Positions 8,133-14,758 of a stretch of 26,635 bases of DNA are shown one piece after another. The DNA comes from a virus. The stretch is from positions 1-26,635 of the IMG/VR virus record IMGVR_UViG_3300017963_000681; one strand, written 5' to 3'. The notes under the pieces are model-generated. The model searched no databases. It had not been told where the DNA came from and saw only the letters and a program-made list of their open reading frames with translations. The position numbers were made by a program, and so were the translations under genes. Within the stretch, counting starts at the first letter, position 1; the number at the start of each line of letters is the position of its first letter.

Positions 8133-8243
8133 CTACTCCTTGGGAGCTGCGGGTTTCTTGGCCTTCTTCGATTTAACCTGCTTGTTTGTGGGCATCGGGG
8201 GCAGGCCCACTTTCGCCTTCGCTGTGTAATTGCCAGTTCCCAT
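8133..8243 (-). CDS. Small basic protein after the capsid gene
   Basis: A 36-codon ORF with ATG at 8243 and GGAGG eight bases upstream, ending three bases before the adaptor start. The product begins MGTGNYTAKAKVGLPPMP and finishes in a Lys-rich tail with KSKKAKKPAAPKE. Small Lys/Pro/Ala-rich proteins next to capsid genes are common in phage head operons, but no function can be given. The strong ribosome site and tight spacing make it a likely real gene. Confidence 0.65.
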   Translation of the reverse strand: MGTGNYTAKAKVGLPPMPTNKQVKSKKAKKPAAPKE

Positions 8244-8265
8244 TATGTGTCCTCCTGTACTGACA

Positions 8266-8294
8266 GGCGGGCGGGGGATTACACCCCGCCCACC
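8266..8294. other. GC-rich hairpin just after the capsid gene
   Basis: GGCGGGCGGGG at 8266-8276 pairs with CCCCGCCCACC at 8284-8294, with one mismatch and a seven-base loop. It lies between the major capsid stop and the next small gene. No T-run follows on the minus strand, so it is not a standard intrinsic terminator. It could stabilise the capsid mRNA 3' end or attenuate downstream transcription. Confidence 0.5.
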
Positions 8295-8308
8295 CGCATT
8301 AGTCGTTA

Positions 8309-9169
8309 CTAAGTGGCAACAACCGTCGAGTTGTACTCAACGTCAATCACCGCACTGGAGCGGTAGATGTTGTGGCCTGCACGGAGCCTGCCGCGGTAGA
8401 GGTCGGCGAACCGGCCCTCTGCGCGCATCTGCTCAATGCTCTTCGGGTCCACCTGCACGCCCAGCGCGAAGCCGTCGCCAACGAGACCGGCAATGCCGTG
8501 GGTCGTTGAGGAGACTGTTGCGCAGTTGTTGCTGATGAACACGTTCCACCCGCCATACACGAACGCATTGCTGCGCCCCTGTGTCAGCACGCTGTCACCA
8601 AGCGCGGAATCCTTGCCGCCGGTGTACGTGATGACCGCCTCTTTGAAGCCAGACGGGGCAACCAGGTACTTTGAGGAAGCATCAGGCCAGTTGAGGTCTT
8701 TTGCCGCCTTGTCCAGCTTGCCGAAGAATGCCGGTACTTCTGCACAGGTCGTTTTGGTGAACTGCCAGTCGGTCCCGCCGTTGTCGAAGTTCGACCCCGC
8801 AGAACCATGCAGTGCCAGCATGGCCGTGTCCAGCGCATCCGAAAGGCGCTCTGCACCCCTGCGGATATACGTCGGCATGTAGTTGATTGTGGTTTCGACG
8901 CGGTTTGAATCGTAGTCGATCAGCTTGAACGCCTTGTCGAAGTTCACCGTGATTTCAGTATCACTGTCGGTGAGATCGTCATAGGTCAGATCAGCGGAAT
9001 CGTCCACGTCGGCCACGCTCACGTCGGAAGCTGCCACGATATGCCACTTGTCGCCGGCAGTATCCATGATCAGGTTCCGGTTAGCGAGCCGCGCCATAAC
9101 CGCGGTCTCGTCAAAAAGGGCAACAATCGTGTTTGCCCACAGTTCTTTCTGTACATAACTCAGTGCCAT
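8309..9169 (-). CDS. Major capsid protein (HK97 fold, P22-coat-like)
   Basis: A 286-residue protein with GGAGG before its ATG. It starts MALSYVQKELWANTIVALFD, a typical opening of P22-coat-like major capsid proteins, with ETAVMARLANRNLI, then TEITVNFDKAFKLIDYD, a helix AERLSDALDTAMLALHGSAG, the P-domain stretch KYLVAPSGFKEAVI, VYGGWNVFISNNC and a late AGLVGDGFALGVQVDPKSIEQMR. The order of spine helix, P-domain and late beta strands fits the HK97 fold. Scaffold lies two genes upstream, as expected. It lacks any signal peptide, unlike its immediate upstream neighbours. Confidence 0.88.
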   Translation of the reverse strand: MALSYVQKELWANTIVALFDETAVMARLANRNLIMDTAGDKWHIVAASDVSVADVDDSADLTYDDLTDSDTEITVNFDKAFKLIDYDSNRVETTINYMPTYIRRGAERLSDALDTAMLALHGSAGSNFDNGGTDWQFTKTTCAEVPAFFGKLDKAAKDLNWPDASSKYLVAPSGFKEAVITYTGGKDSALGDSVLTQGRSNAFVYGGWNVFISNNCATVSSTTHGIAGLVGDGFALGVQVDPKSIEQMRAEGRFADLYRGRLRAGHNIYRSSAVIDVEYNSTVVAT

Positions 9170-9181
9170 TGGTGTTCCTCC

Positions 9182-9568
9182 TTAGTTATTGGCCTGTGCC
9201 ACCTCAACCCACACGCTGGTCTGCAACGCGTAGAGAAGGATGGAATCGTACTGGCCCAGGGTCGTGTTTCCGCTCAGTTCGAGGTTGCCGCTGTCGTTCA
9301 GCACGACATTGGTTGCAACCGCGTTGACTATGAGCAGATACTGCCCTTCGGCGCGTGCGTTACCTACTGCGCAGGTGACAACATGCCCGAATGACATTTC
9401 GATAGATCCCACGTCTGCCGTGAGCGTGCACGCATTGCCGGAGCCAGTCCGGGTCTCGTGCACATAGCCGCCCTCGCGACTTTGTGGGCTGTAAGTGCCT
9501 TGTGCCATCACAACCACCGCAATGGTGAGTGCAACAGCGCAAGTTAACAGTGTTACTACTTTCTGCAT
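9182..9568 (-). CDS. Secreted decoration/fibre-like protein
   Basis: A 128-residue protein, ATG at 9568 with AAGGAG six bases upstream. Residues 1-22 form a signal peptide (MQKVVTLLTCAVALTIAVVVMA) with cleavage expected near AQG. The mature protein starts GTYSPQSREGG, a motif also found in the next gene, and then shows beta strands, with a C-terminal TLGQYDSILLYALQTSVWVEVAQ that resembles ends of trimeric decoration or fibre domains. It lies directly between the major capsid gene and another secreted protein. A capsid accessory role would be usual at this spot; why it is exported is unclear. Confidence 0.72.
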   Translation of the reverse strand: MQKVVTLLTCAVALTIAVVVMAQGTYSPQSREGGYVHETRTGSGNACTLTADVGSIEMSFGHVVTCAVGNARAEGQYLLIVNAVATNVVLNDSGNLELSGNTTLGQYDSILLYALQTSVWVEVAQANN

Positions 9569-9577
9569 TGCATCTCC

Positions 9578-10354
9578 TTAGAGGAACAAACCGATGTAGT
9601 AGTTTGTACCGTTGATTTCAACAGTCAGCTTGGCCGCGTTGGTTTGATACGTACTCGCGTCCTCGCCAATACAGGCCGCCGTGGGTCCACTGAACGTGAA
9701 CACCGTGCTCACGTCCTTGCCTGTGGCAGTCGTTATGGTCGCAAAACTGGCGTTGGTCTGTCCTGTCCCAACCGTTGCCGCTATCGAATCCTCGACCGTT
9801 ACTGCGCCGGTATGTGTCCACGCACCAGCAATCGTCTCGGTCGCGGACTTGTCAACGAGGTTGGCCGCTGTGATGCCGCCGATCTCGTTGCCTACAACGT
9901 CGCCCTCAACGTCAATCCCGCTCGAGTCCATGACTAGCATATTGCTGTCGGTGCCCGCTACCGGAATCTTGAATTGGACTGTGGCATCGGTCGTTCCATC
10001 GTCTGCATCGGTACAATCGACATTGATATCCAGGTACACCTCTGCGGTGCCGCCCGTGTCGGTTGCCACAAACTGCATGCCAATATCATCGCCATCTGCC
10101 GTTGCCGCTTCGCCGCTGATGACCCGCAGGTTGCCCGCGTCCGCGCCTGTCGCGCTCAGCGTAGCGCTGAACGAGTTGGTCGCATCGCCGTCAATAACCA
10201 CGTCCGAGTCGAACGTGATAGAGCCTGCGTCCGTCAGTGTCTTGTTCTGCAGGGTGTTGGTCCCCTCGATTGACACCGGCGTGTAGTTGCCATCTGCGAA
10301 CACAACGGATACCGCACTGATTACAACGAGTGTTGCAAGTATGATTTGTCGCAT
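9578..10354 (-). CDS. Secreted tail-fibre-like protein
   Basis: I choose the ATG at 10354, in a TAATG overlap with the scaffold stop and with GGAG just upstream. The 258-residue product has a signal peptide MRQIILATLVVISAVSVVFA with a clear A-x-A-like site before DGNYTPVSIEG. The mature protein is Thr/Ala/Asp-rich and fibre-like: NTLQNKTLTDAGSITFDSD, then repeated short strands, and SATETIAGAWTHTGAVTVEDS, phrases common in phage fibre stems. The C-terminus is AKLTVEINGTNYYIGLFL. It sits between scaffold and capsid genes. Secretion of such a protein is unusual for a capsid-module gene. Confidence 0.75.
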   Translation of the reverse strand: MRQIILATLVVISAVSVVFADGNYTPVSIEGTNTLQNKTLTDAGSITFDSDVVIDGDATNSFSATLSATGADAGNLRVISGEAATADGDDIGMQFVATDTGGTAEVYLDINVDCTDADDGTTDATVQFKIPVAGTDSNMLVMDSSGIDVEGDVVGNEIGGITAANLVDKSATETIAGAWTHTGAVTVEDSIAATVGTGQTNASFATITTATGKDVSTVFTFSGPTAACIGEDASTYQTNAAKLTVEINGTNYYIGLFL

Positions 10355-11013
10355 TATTCTGCTCCGTTCTGCGAGACCGCCGCCCATGCTGAATCCAAAT
10401 TGTCAACAAGGTTCTTGCCCCGCAATTGTGTTGCTTGTTCTGCCGTCATGGTCCCGCCTTCGGGGATGTTCATTGTCTGGTTTTTCTTTGAGCCTACACC
10501 GCCCTTTTTGTCTGCCATTATGTAGCTCGGACGCTCTTTCAGCGCCGCATCAAGCGCCGCCTTGGCCGCCTTTTCATCGCTCAGGTCAACCCCTTCGAGC
10601 TCACGCGACACAAGCGCCAGCGAGTCTGCCGCAGGCACAAGCTCTCGGTTCCAGCTTATTTCGCTGTGCAGCTTCGAGATAATGCCGTCTTTCTGCATCT
10701 TCGCTATCGTCCCCTGTGCTTCGTCACGCTCTCTGGACAGCGTGTCAAGTTGCGCCTGCAGTTTTTCCATCTGCTTGGCCGTCTTCTCGACTTCGCTCAT
10801 GTCCTTGTTCTCGAGGTCTTCCTTTGCCTGCCGGAGTTCTTCGACCTGCTCCTTGAGCTCTTTCAGCGCGTCCTTGTCCCTGTTGCGGGCGTGGATCGCG
10901 TTGTCTCGCTCTTTGCTGGCCTTCTCGATTTCCGTTGTGATGGCGCCCAGAATCGCTTCCGTCTTCTCATCGTCCAGACCTTCTACCCCACTCAGCATCT
11001 CTTTGAAGTCCAT
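10354..11013 (-). CDS. Capsid scaffolding protein
   Basis: A 219-residue protein with a long central coiled coil (about residues 30-110: repeated KDALKELKEQVEELRQAKED-type heptads), flanked by an acidic N-terminus MDFKEMLSGVEGLDDEKTEA and a C-terminal region with GTMTAEQATQLRGKNLVDNLD. Length, charge and coiled coil match phage scaffolds that guide major capsid assembly, and position shortly before the capsid gene supports this. It lacks a protease motif. The gene runs straight into the secreted fibre-like gene through a one-base overlap, so both are probably translated together. Confidence 0.8.
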   Translation of the reverse strand: MDFKEMLSGVEGLDDEKTEAILGAITTEIEKASKERDNAIHARNRDKDALKELKEQVEELRQAKEDLENKDMSEVEKTAKQMEKLQAQLDTLSRERDEAQGTIAKMQKDGIISKLHSEISWNRELVPAADSLALVSRELEGVDLSDEKAAKAALDAALKERPSYIMADKKGGVGSKKNQTMNIPEGGTMTAEQATQLRGKNLVDNLDSAWAAVSQNGAE

Positions 11014-11049
11014 GACTTCTCCTATTGCGGGTAACGCCCCGCCACGACT

Positions 11050-11128
11050 GCCTGCTTCAACGGCGGCAGGCTCGCCGACTGCGATCCCTTAGCGCCCGGT
11101 CGCTGGGCGAGTGCCCCACAATGGGGCA
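11050..11128. other. Three consecutive hairpins in the gap before scaffold
   Basis: The gap 11014-11133 has no gene. It contains GCCTGC/GCAGGC (11050-11071), CGCCC/GGGCG (11093-11109) and TGCCCC/GGGGCA (11112-11128). On the minus strand they follow the decoration-like gene and precede scaffold. None has a T-run. Possible roles are RNA processing or partial attenuation between the portal and scaffold/capsid parts of the operon. Confidence 0.4.
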
Positions 11129-11133
11129 AATTG

Positions 11134-11796
11134 CTATTCCTCAAACCAGTCGAACTGGTAGTCAAATGCGGTTGCCGACCCAGCCACGCGGTTCTCTACC
11201 GTCAGCGAATACACGGTGTTGCTCTTGAGTATCCATCCGAGTGAGTCGTTTATGTCGCCGCCCGCAGTTCGGCCAGAACCAAGGCGCACGCCCCATATCC
11301 GAGTGCCGTTCGTTACCCCTGTCGGCGACGAGTATATCGAAATCGTGGTGCCCACGCCGGTCAGTGACAGGTCGCGATTATAGACCGTGACCGCTGACCC
11401 GGTTGACGCGTAGGTCGTATCCTTGAATGCCACAAGATCACTCTCGCCCTCTGCCGCAAACGTGACAAACAGGTGCGCATTGCTCGGGGTGTTTGCCGTG
11501 ACTACCAGGAATGTGTTGCTGCCGCCGTTGGCTACGTCAACGAAGTCCTTCAGGTAGTACACCTCGCCATTGTGCACGCGCTCGTGGGCCTTGGCTATCG
11601 TCACAAGCGAGTTGTCCTCGATATCTGCCACGTCGCCTTCAGCATCACGCACCTGCGATGACACCCACAGCTCGTCGTTGGTCACCGTGGCCCAGCCGCC
11701 GCCAGCCTTGCTCTTAACCCGCACGTCGCTCACGCCCTGCGCCGCCACGACGCAAGCCCAGCACATCAGCACCATTATCACTCCAGCTTTCTTCAT
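11134..11796 (-). CDS. Capsid decoration/head-fibre-like protein with a signal peptide
   Basis: A 220-residue protein; ATG at 11796 overlaps the portal stop (ATGA). Residues 1-20 are a signal peptide (MKKAGVIMVLMCWACVVAAQ) with cleavage near VAA-QG. The mature part follows a layout I know from a widespread phage capsid-accessory protein: an N-terminal strand, AHERVHNGEVYYLKDFVDV, then AHLFVTFAAEGESDLVAFKD, VYNRDLSLTG, a GWILKSNTVYSLTVENR strand and an aromatic/acidic ending FDYQFDWFEE. That protein normally lacks a leader. Its location between portal and scaffold fits a head protein. Family match is from memory of the pattern, not a search. Confidence 0.75.
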   Translation of the reverse strand: MKKAGVIMVLMCWACVVAAQGVSDVRVKSKAGGGWATVTNDELWVSSQVRDAEGDVADIEDNSLVTIAKAHERVHNGEVYYLKDFVDVANGGSNTFLVVTANTPSNAHLFVTFAAEGESDLVAFKDTTYASTGSAVTVYNRDLSLTGVGTTISIYSSPTGVTNGTRIWGVRLGSGRTAGGDINDSLGWILKSNTVYSLTVENRVAGSATAFDYQFDWFEE

Positions 11797-13382
11797 TCTC
11801 CATCCTCCATAGGTAGTTGCGGGACGCGTGCCACAGCGTCCTCCATGTTGTTGATGCTCTCTTTTGCCGCCTCTAATTGCTCATCAGTCAGCGCCACGCC
11901 CATAGCCTCAAGCCCTTCCACGATGTTCGATAGCACCAACCTCTGCACCTCAACCGGCATACTGACGTTGGACAGCATCACGTATGCCTGCATCTGCTTC
12001 ACAAAGTCGCGCGCGCCAAAGTCGGTCGGATACACCGGCTCCCACTCGGCAAACTGCGGATCTATGATCTTGCTGATTTGCACAGCCTCGCGCTCGGCCT
12101 CCTCCAGCACCTGGGCCCGCTCGCGCAGCCCCTGTTCGACCTCAAGGTGATCGAACGCCTTGGCCTCGGCCGTCTGGCTGGCCCTTGACTCTGTGCGGAG
12201 CAACAGGCCCGCAGTCTCGAATAGCTCTTTCTTGAGGTATTCGGTCTCGGACCGCATTGAATCCAACGGCGCCGATTCGGGCATAATCACGCCGGGGGGC
12301 TGCTCCCCATCGCCCACCAGGATCGCGTCGTGGTTGCCAATAGCCATGCCGACCCGGTCGTTCTGGATGGCCTTGGTCTTTTGGTCAATGAATTGGTCAA
12401 GGTATGACTGCGGGAAGTATCGCTGCGGGAAAACGCCCTCAAAGTAGTTCTGTCGGTTCGCGCTCTGCAGGTCCATAATAGTCTTCTGGATGCCCTCGAG
12501 ACTGTCGAATATATGAGGATCGGCAGTGATGACGCCCGCGGCCACAAAGGGCACAATACCGAAGCTGTGCGGCATGGTTTCCTGCCTGACGATCTCGTCT
12601 TTACTGCGGCCGTTCTTGCCATCGCCATAGATGTACGTTGTCACATCGCGCTCAGTCCACAGCCACCTGCACCGGCTACAATTGCGCGCCTGCGTGGCAT
12701 CCATGCTGTCCATCTGCGTGCCTTCCAGCAAAAGCCATTTCAGATTGCCCAGATCGTCATAATGCCAGTCCACCACTTCGAGCGCAGTGTAGAGCTGCCA
12801 GTACGGCCGGATCTTCTCGCGGTTTACGTCTGCCTGGGTCGTGCTGCTGGTGACCACGGGCGCGTCGATGCCTATCCAGCACCACCCGCAGGCCGTTATG
12901 AGCTCGGACGCCTCGCGCATGAACGCATCCACTGACTGCCCCTCGCGGTTGATATCCTCGTCAACATCCTCGCTTATGCCGTCACGCTTAACGCCTGGCC
13001 CAAACACGAACTGGTTGATCTTCAGCGCCACCCTGGTGAGGTAGGGGACAACGTGCGTCTGCTCGCGCCTGCCCTGGATGTGCCGCCCCTGCCTGTTCTG
13101 GCCGCCCTCAAACATCAGCTTTGGTTCACCGGGGAACCGCGCCAGCCTTGCGTTCACGTAAGGGCGCCCGCCGCGCAGGCCGAGAATGTTGGTAATGAGC
13201 TGTTGCTCGCGAACTGCGTAAATCGGGTGTTTTCGGCTGCGGATGACCGCCTGCTCTGGGGTCTCGCTGCCCTTGCGCTCCGGCGAGTCGTCGCGCGGGT
13301 CGCGCACTTGCAGTATCGTGGTCTGGGTTGGTGAGCGGTCAAAACTGCGCTCGCTTGAGTTGAGCCCGGTATAGTCGGCCAT
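11793..13382 (-). CDS. Portal protein (SPP1 gp6-like / DUF4055 style)
   Basis: A 529-residue protein, ATG at 13382 with GAGG upstream. It has portal features in order: N-terminal arm, AREQQ-type helix region with YAVREQQLITNILGLRGG, NARLARFPGEPKLMF, clip/wing region, a long helix with EGIQKTIMDLQSANRQNYFEGVFPQ, then TEYLKKELFETAGLLLRTESRASQTAEAKAFDHLEVEQGLRER (residues near 385-430) corresponding to the stem and crown helices. The C-terminus is acidic. It forms the dodecameric DNA channel that binds the terminase. A dedicated promoter and repeat array lie about 150 bases upstream. Confidence 0.82.
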   Translation of the reverse strand: MADYTGLNSSERSFDRSPTQTTILQVRDPRDDSPERKGSETPEQAVIRSRKHPIYAVREQQLITNILGLRGGRPYVNARLARFPGEPKLMFEGGQNRQGRHIQGRREQTHVVPYLTRVALKINQFVFGPGVKRDGISEDVDEDINREGQSVDAFMREASELITACGWCWIGIDAPVVTSSTTQADVNREKIRPYWQLYTALEVVDWHYDDLGNLKWLLLEGTQMDSMDATQARNCSRCRWLWTERDVTTYIYGDGKNGRSKDEIVRQETMPHSFGIVPFVAAGVITADPHIFDSLEGIQKTIMDLQSANRQNYFEGVFPQRYFPQSYLDQFIDQKTKAIQNDRVGMAIGNHDAILVGDGEQPPGVIMPESAPLDSMRSETEYLKKELFETAGLLLRTESRASQTAEAKAFDHLEVEQGLRERAQVLEEAEREAVQISKIIDPQFAEWEPVYPTDFGARDFVKQMQAYVMLSNVSMPVEVQRLVLSNIVEGLEAMGVALTDEQLEAAKESINNMEDAVARVPQLPMEDGE

Positions 13383-13534
13383 TGTATTACCTCACTTCAG
13401 AAAGCCAGCACAATATAGAGCGCCGAAGATGGAGTTGATATGTCCAGAAATGCCGGATACAGCGTGTGGCTATTTGTGGCGCTAGACGGCAGAGAAAAGG
13501 CATAGCATCCCCGGTTTTATATTCTCAGGGACAT

Positions 13535-13563
13535 AGTGTCTCATAAGTGTCTCAGTGTGTCAA
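13535..13563 (-). promoter_or_regulatory. Promoter for the portal/structural block
   Basis: On the minus strand TTGACA (13563-13558) is followed after exactly 17 bases by GACACT (13540-13535), with TGA directly before the -10 as in an extended -10. The same arrangement occurs at 16764-16792 and 24928-24956. The 5' leader to the portal ATG would be about 145 bases. Confidence 0.7.
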
Positions 13564-13595
13564 GTAGAAAATGAGACACGTGAGACATTGAGACA
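13537..13595. repeat. Array of TGTCTCA heptamers in inverted halves
   Basis: TGTCTCA occurs at 13537-13543 and 13548-13554, a variant TGTGTCA at 13556-13562, and the reverse complement TGAGACA at 13572-13578, 13581-13587 and 13589-13595. The two triplets form an imperfect palindrome centred near 13567. One copy overlaps the -10 box, one lies in the spacer and three lie upstream of the -35. This is the layout of a multi-site operator. Confidence 0.65.
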
Positions 13596-13658
13596 CAGGG
13601 CGTTAGACAACAAGCGCCCGTTGGAGCCATGTTGTTGGTTAACTGGGGTTAATGTGAA

Positions 13659-13796
13659 TGAGCGAGGCTCCGGGGGGCGGATTTGCACCGCCTCTGGCTG
13701 CCAAACCTTCCAACGCCGGTTCACTGTGGGAGGCGCCCACGTCACCCAGCTTTCACAGGCGCGCACGCTGGCGGCCTGCCCCCGGACTCTCGCTCA
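13659..13796. repeat. 136-base multibranched inverted-repeat element
   Basis: GAGCGAG (13660-13666) pairs with CTCGCTC (13789-13795), and after a two-base interruption TCCGGGGG (13669-13676) pairs with CCCCCGGA (13779-13786). Inside are GGCGG-7-CCGCC (13676-13692), GTGGG-5-CCCAC (13726-13740) and either CCAGC/GCTGG (13746-13771) or CAGGC/GCCTG (13756-13778). The whole could fold as a closing helix with three or more arms. It could be a structured RNA of either strand or a small mobile palindromic element; I cannot tell which. Confidence 0.55.
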
Positions 13797-13821
13797 AATT
13801 GTTTGCCCGTCATTCATTCGC

Positions 13822-13839
13822 GCTAATGCTCATATTAGC
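13822..13839. other. Perfect hairpin GCTAAT-6-ATTAGC
   Basis: GCTAAT at 13822-13827 pairs with ATTAGC at 13834-13839 across the loop GCTCAT. It lies between the 136-base element and the next palindrome. No gene start or T-run is nearby. Confidence 0.35.
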
Positions 13840-13873
13840 CTATGTACCGCAACCAAAAATGCAGGACAGGGAC

Positions 13874-13887
13874 GCTGGTGCACCAGC
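13874..13887. other. Perfect 14-bp palindrome GCTGGTGCACCAGC
   Basis: The palindrome is followed on the plus strand by TTTTC. As a dyad it could be a protein-binding site; as RNA it would be a weak plus-strand terminator. Nothing else decides between these. Confidence 0.35.
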
Positions 13888-14078
13888 TTTTCAGGGCACG
13901 GGTTCCCAAGGTTGACGGCTTCACTGTTTTAGCACGCTTGCAATCGTACCTCAAGCTCATCGCCTCCCGACCTCGATGTGGCAACGCTGGACCGAAACAG
14001 CCCAATATCACATTCATCGCCCATCCGTGATTCTACCCTGCCTGTCCTTTCGCGGCACTTGGGTCAGACCCACCTGCG

Positions 14079-14291
14079 CTAACGCAGACAGTCGTCAAGC
14101 ACCGTTCGCGGCCTTGTAAGCCGCTTACCGGTAAATTCAGCACCATCCATTGGTGCGCCAAAAACCTCCCATTCGCAGGGGGTTCCGGCATCCCAGCCCT
14201 CTTCAGTGACGTACCACCCTTCCGGCACTGGGTCATCGTCCTTGAGAACCTGCATATATGTCGGTTGTTCCTTGTGTCGGACGGTCTTCAT
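14079..14291 (-). CDS. Small hypothetical protein
   Basis: A 70-residue protein, ATG at 14291 three bases after the previous stop, with AAGGGG about ten bases upstream. It is acidic, with PVPEGWYVTEEGWDAGTPCEWEVFG in the centre and a basic C-terminus TGKRLTRPRTVLDDCLR. It has no export signal or known motif. It is the last gene of the packaging block before the long non-coding gap. Confidence 0.65.
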   Translation of the reverse strand: MKTVRHKEQPTYMQVLKDDDPVPEGWYVTEEGWDAGTPCEWEVFGAPMDGAEFTGKRLTRPRTVLDDCLR

Positions 14292-14294
14292 ATT

Positions 14295-14525
14295 TCAGGC
14301 CCCTTCCTCACCCGCAAGCTGTAGCGCCACATTGCGGCCGATCTCAAAAGCCGGGCGCCACGTCCCGTCCTTTTCTTCAACAACAAACTTGCGAATACCG
14401 CCGACGGGCGGCCGGATGTAAACCATCACGTAGTCGTCATTTCGCATCCGAATTCTCGCGCGCCCCTCTGGGAACCCCACCAAGGGCAACGGGTCATGGT
14501 CGCCATATACTACCAAACTTGCCAT
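14295..14525 (-). CDS. Small hypothetical protein
   Basis: I use the ATG at 14525, overlapping the preceding stop as TGATG, with GGGAGG ten bases upstream; a longer reading of 92 residues has no site. The 76-residue product starts MASLVVYGDHDPLPLVGFP and continues with strands RARIRMRNDDYVMVYIRPP and RKFVVEEKDGTWRPAFEIG, suggesting a small beta-rich fold. It is translationally coupled to the zinc-ribbon gene upstream. Function unknown. Confidence 0.65.
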   Translation of the reverse strand: MASLVVYGDHDPLPLVGFPEGRARIRMRNDDYVMVYIRPPVGGIRKFVVEEKDGTWRPAFEIGRNVALQLAGEEGA

Positions 14526-14758
14526 CACGCCACACCTCCCGCGTATCTCAGCGTCACAATCGGCCCCGGACACTCACAGCACCCGCGGCACTCGCTCAGG
14601 CTCGGCGCCACCACGCTGGCGTGCCGCGTCTTGGCCTCGCAGTTCCCGCAGTAGATCCGCTCCGTCCTGGTTTCGGCCAGCTCACCGCACCGTGCGCAGT
14701 TCTCGCCGTCCACGTTCCCGCACACCGCACACACGAATATCTCGCAGCTACCGGGCAT
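14525..14758 (-). CDS. Small zinc-ribbon protein
   Basis: A 77-residue protein starting at the ATG at 14758 in a TAATG overlap, with AGGAG upstream. It carries repeated CxxC pairs: CAVCGN, CARCGE, CGNCEA and CRGCCECPG, enough ligands for two zinc sites. Such ribbons bind nucleic acid or proteins. Its first ribbon (CAVCG...CARCG) resembles that of the preceding gene, so the two may be tandem paralogues. It follows the large terminase, a place where many phages carry an HNH nuclease, but no HNH motif is present. Confidence 0.7.
   Translation of the reverse strand: MPGSCEIFVCAVCGNVDGENCARCGELAETRTERIYCGNCEAKTRHASVVAPSLSECRGCCECPGPIVTLRYAGGVA

Larger units (their letters stand above)
13383..14078. 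other. Long gap without a convincing gene
   Basis: About 700 bases separate the packaging block from the portal gene. ORFs of 60-125 codons exist on both strands, but they overlap one another, lack ribosome sites and have no recognisable or phage-like sequence. Instead the stretch holds a promoter with a repeat array (13535-13595), a 136-base inverted-repeat element (13659-13796) and further hairpins (13822-13839, 13874-13887). It is the only non-coding stretch over 300 bases in the window. Confidence 0.6.

Noticed and set aside
13602-13608. GTTAGAC resembling an integron attC core site
   Set aside because: No matching complementary core lies at attC distance, and no integron cassette structure is present.
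13676-13692. tRNA T-arm-like hairpin on the minus strand (GGCGG, loop TGCAAAT, CCGCC) with an acceptor-like TCCGGGG/CCCCGGA pair
   Set aside because: The span is over 110 bases, the T-loop has G in place of the conserved second T, and no anticodon arm of normal size can be placed. It fits better as part of the larger inverted-repeat element.
13555-14030. Several 60-125 codon ORFs on both strands in the long gap
   Set aside because: They overlap each other, have no ribosome sites, and give low-information translations. The underlying inverted repeats explain much of the sequence.
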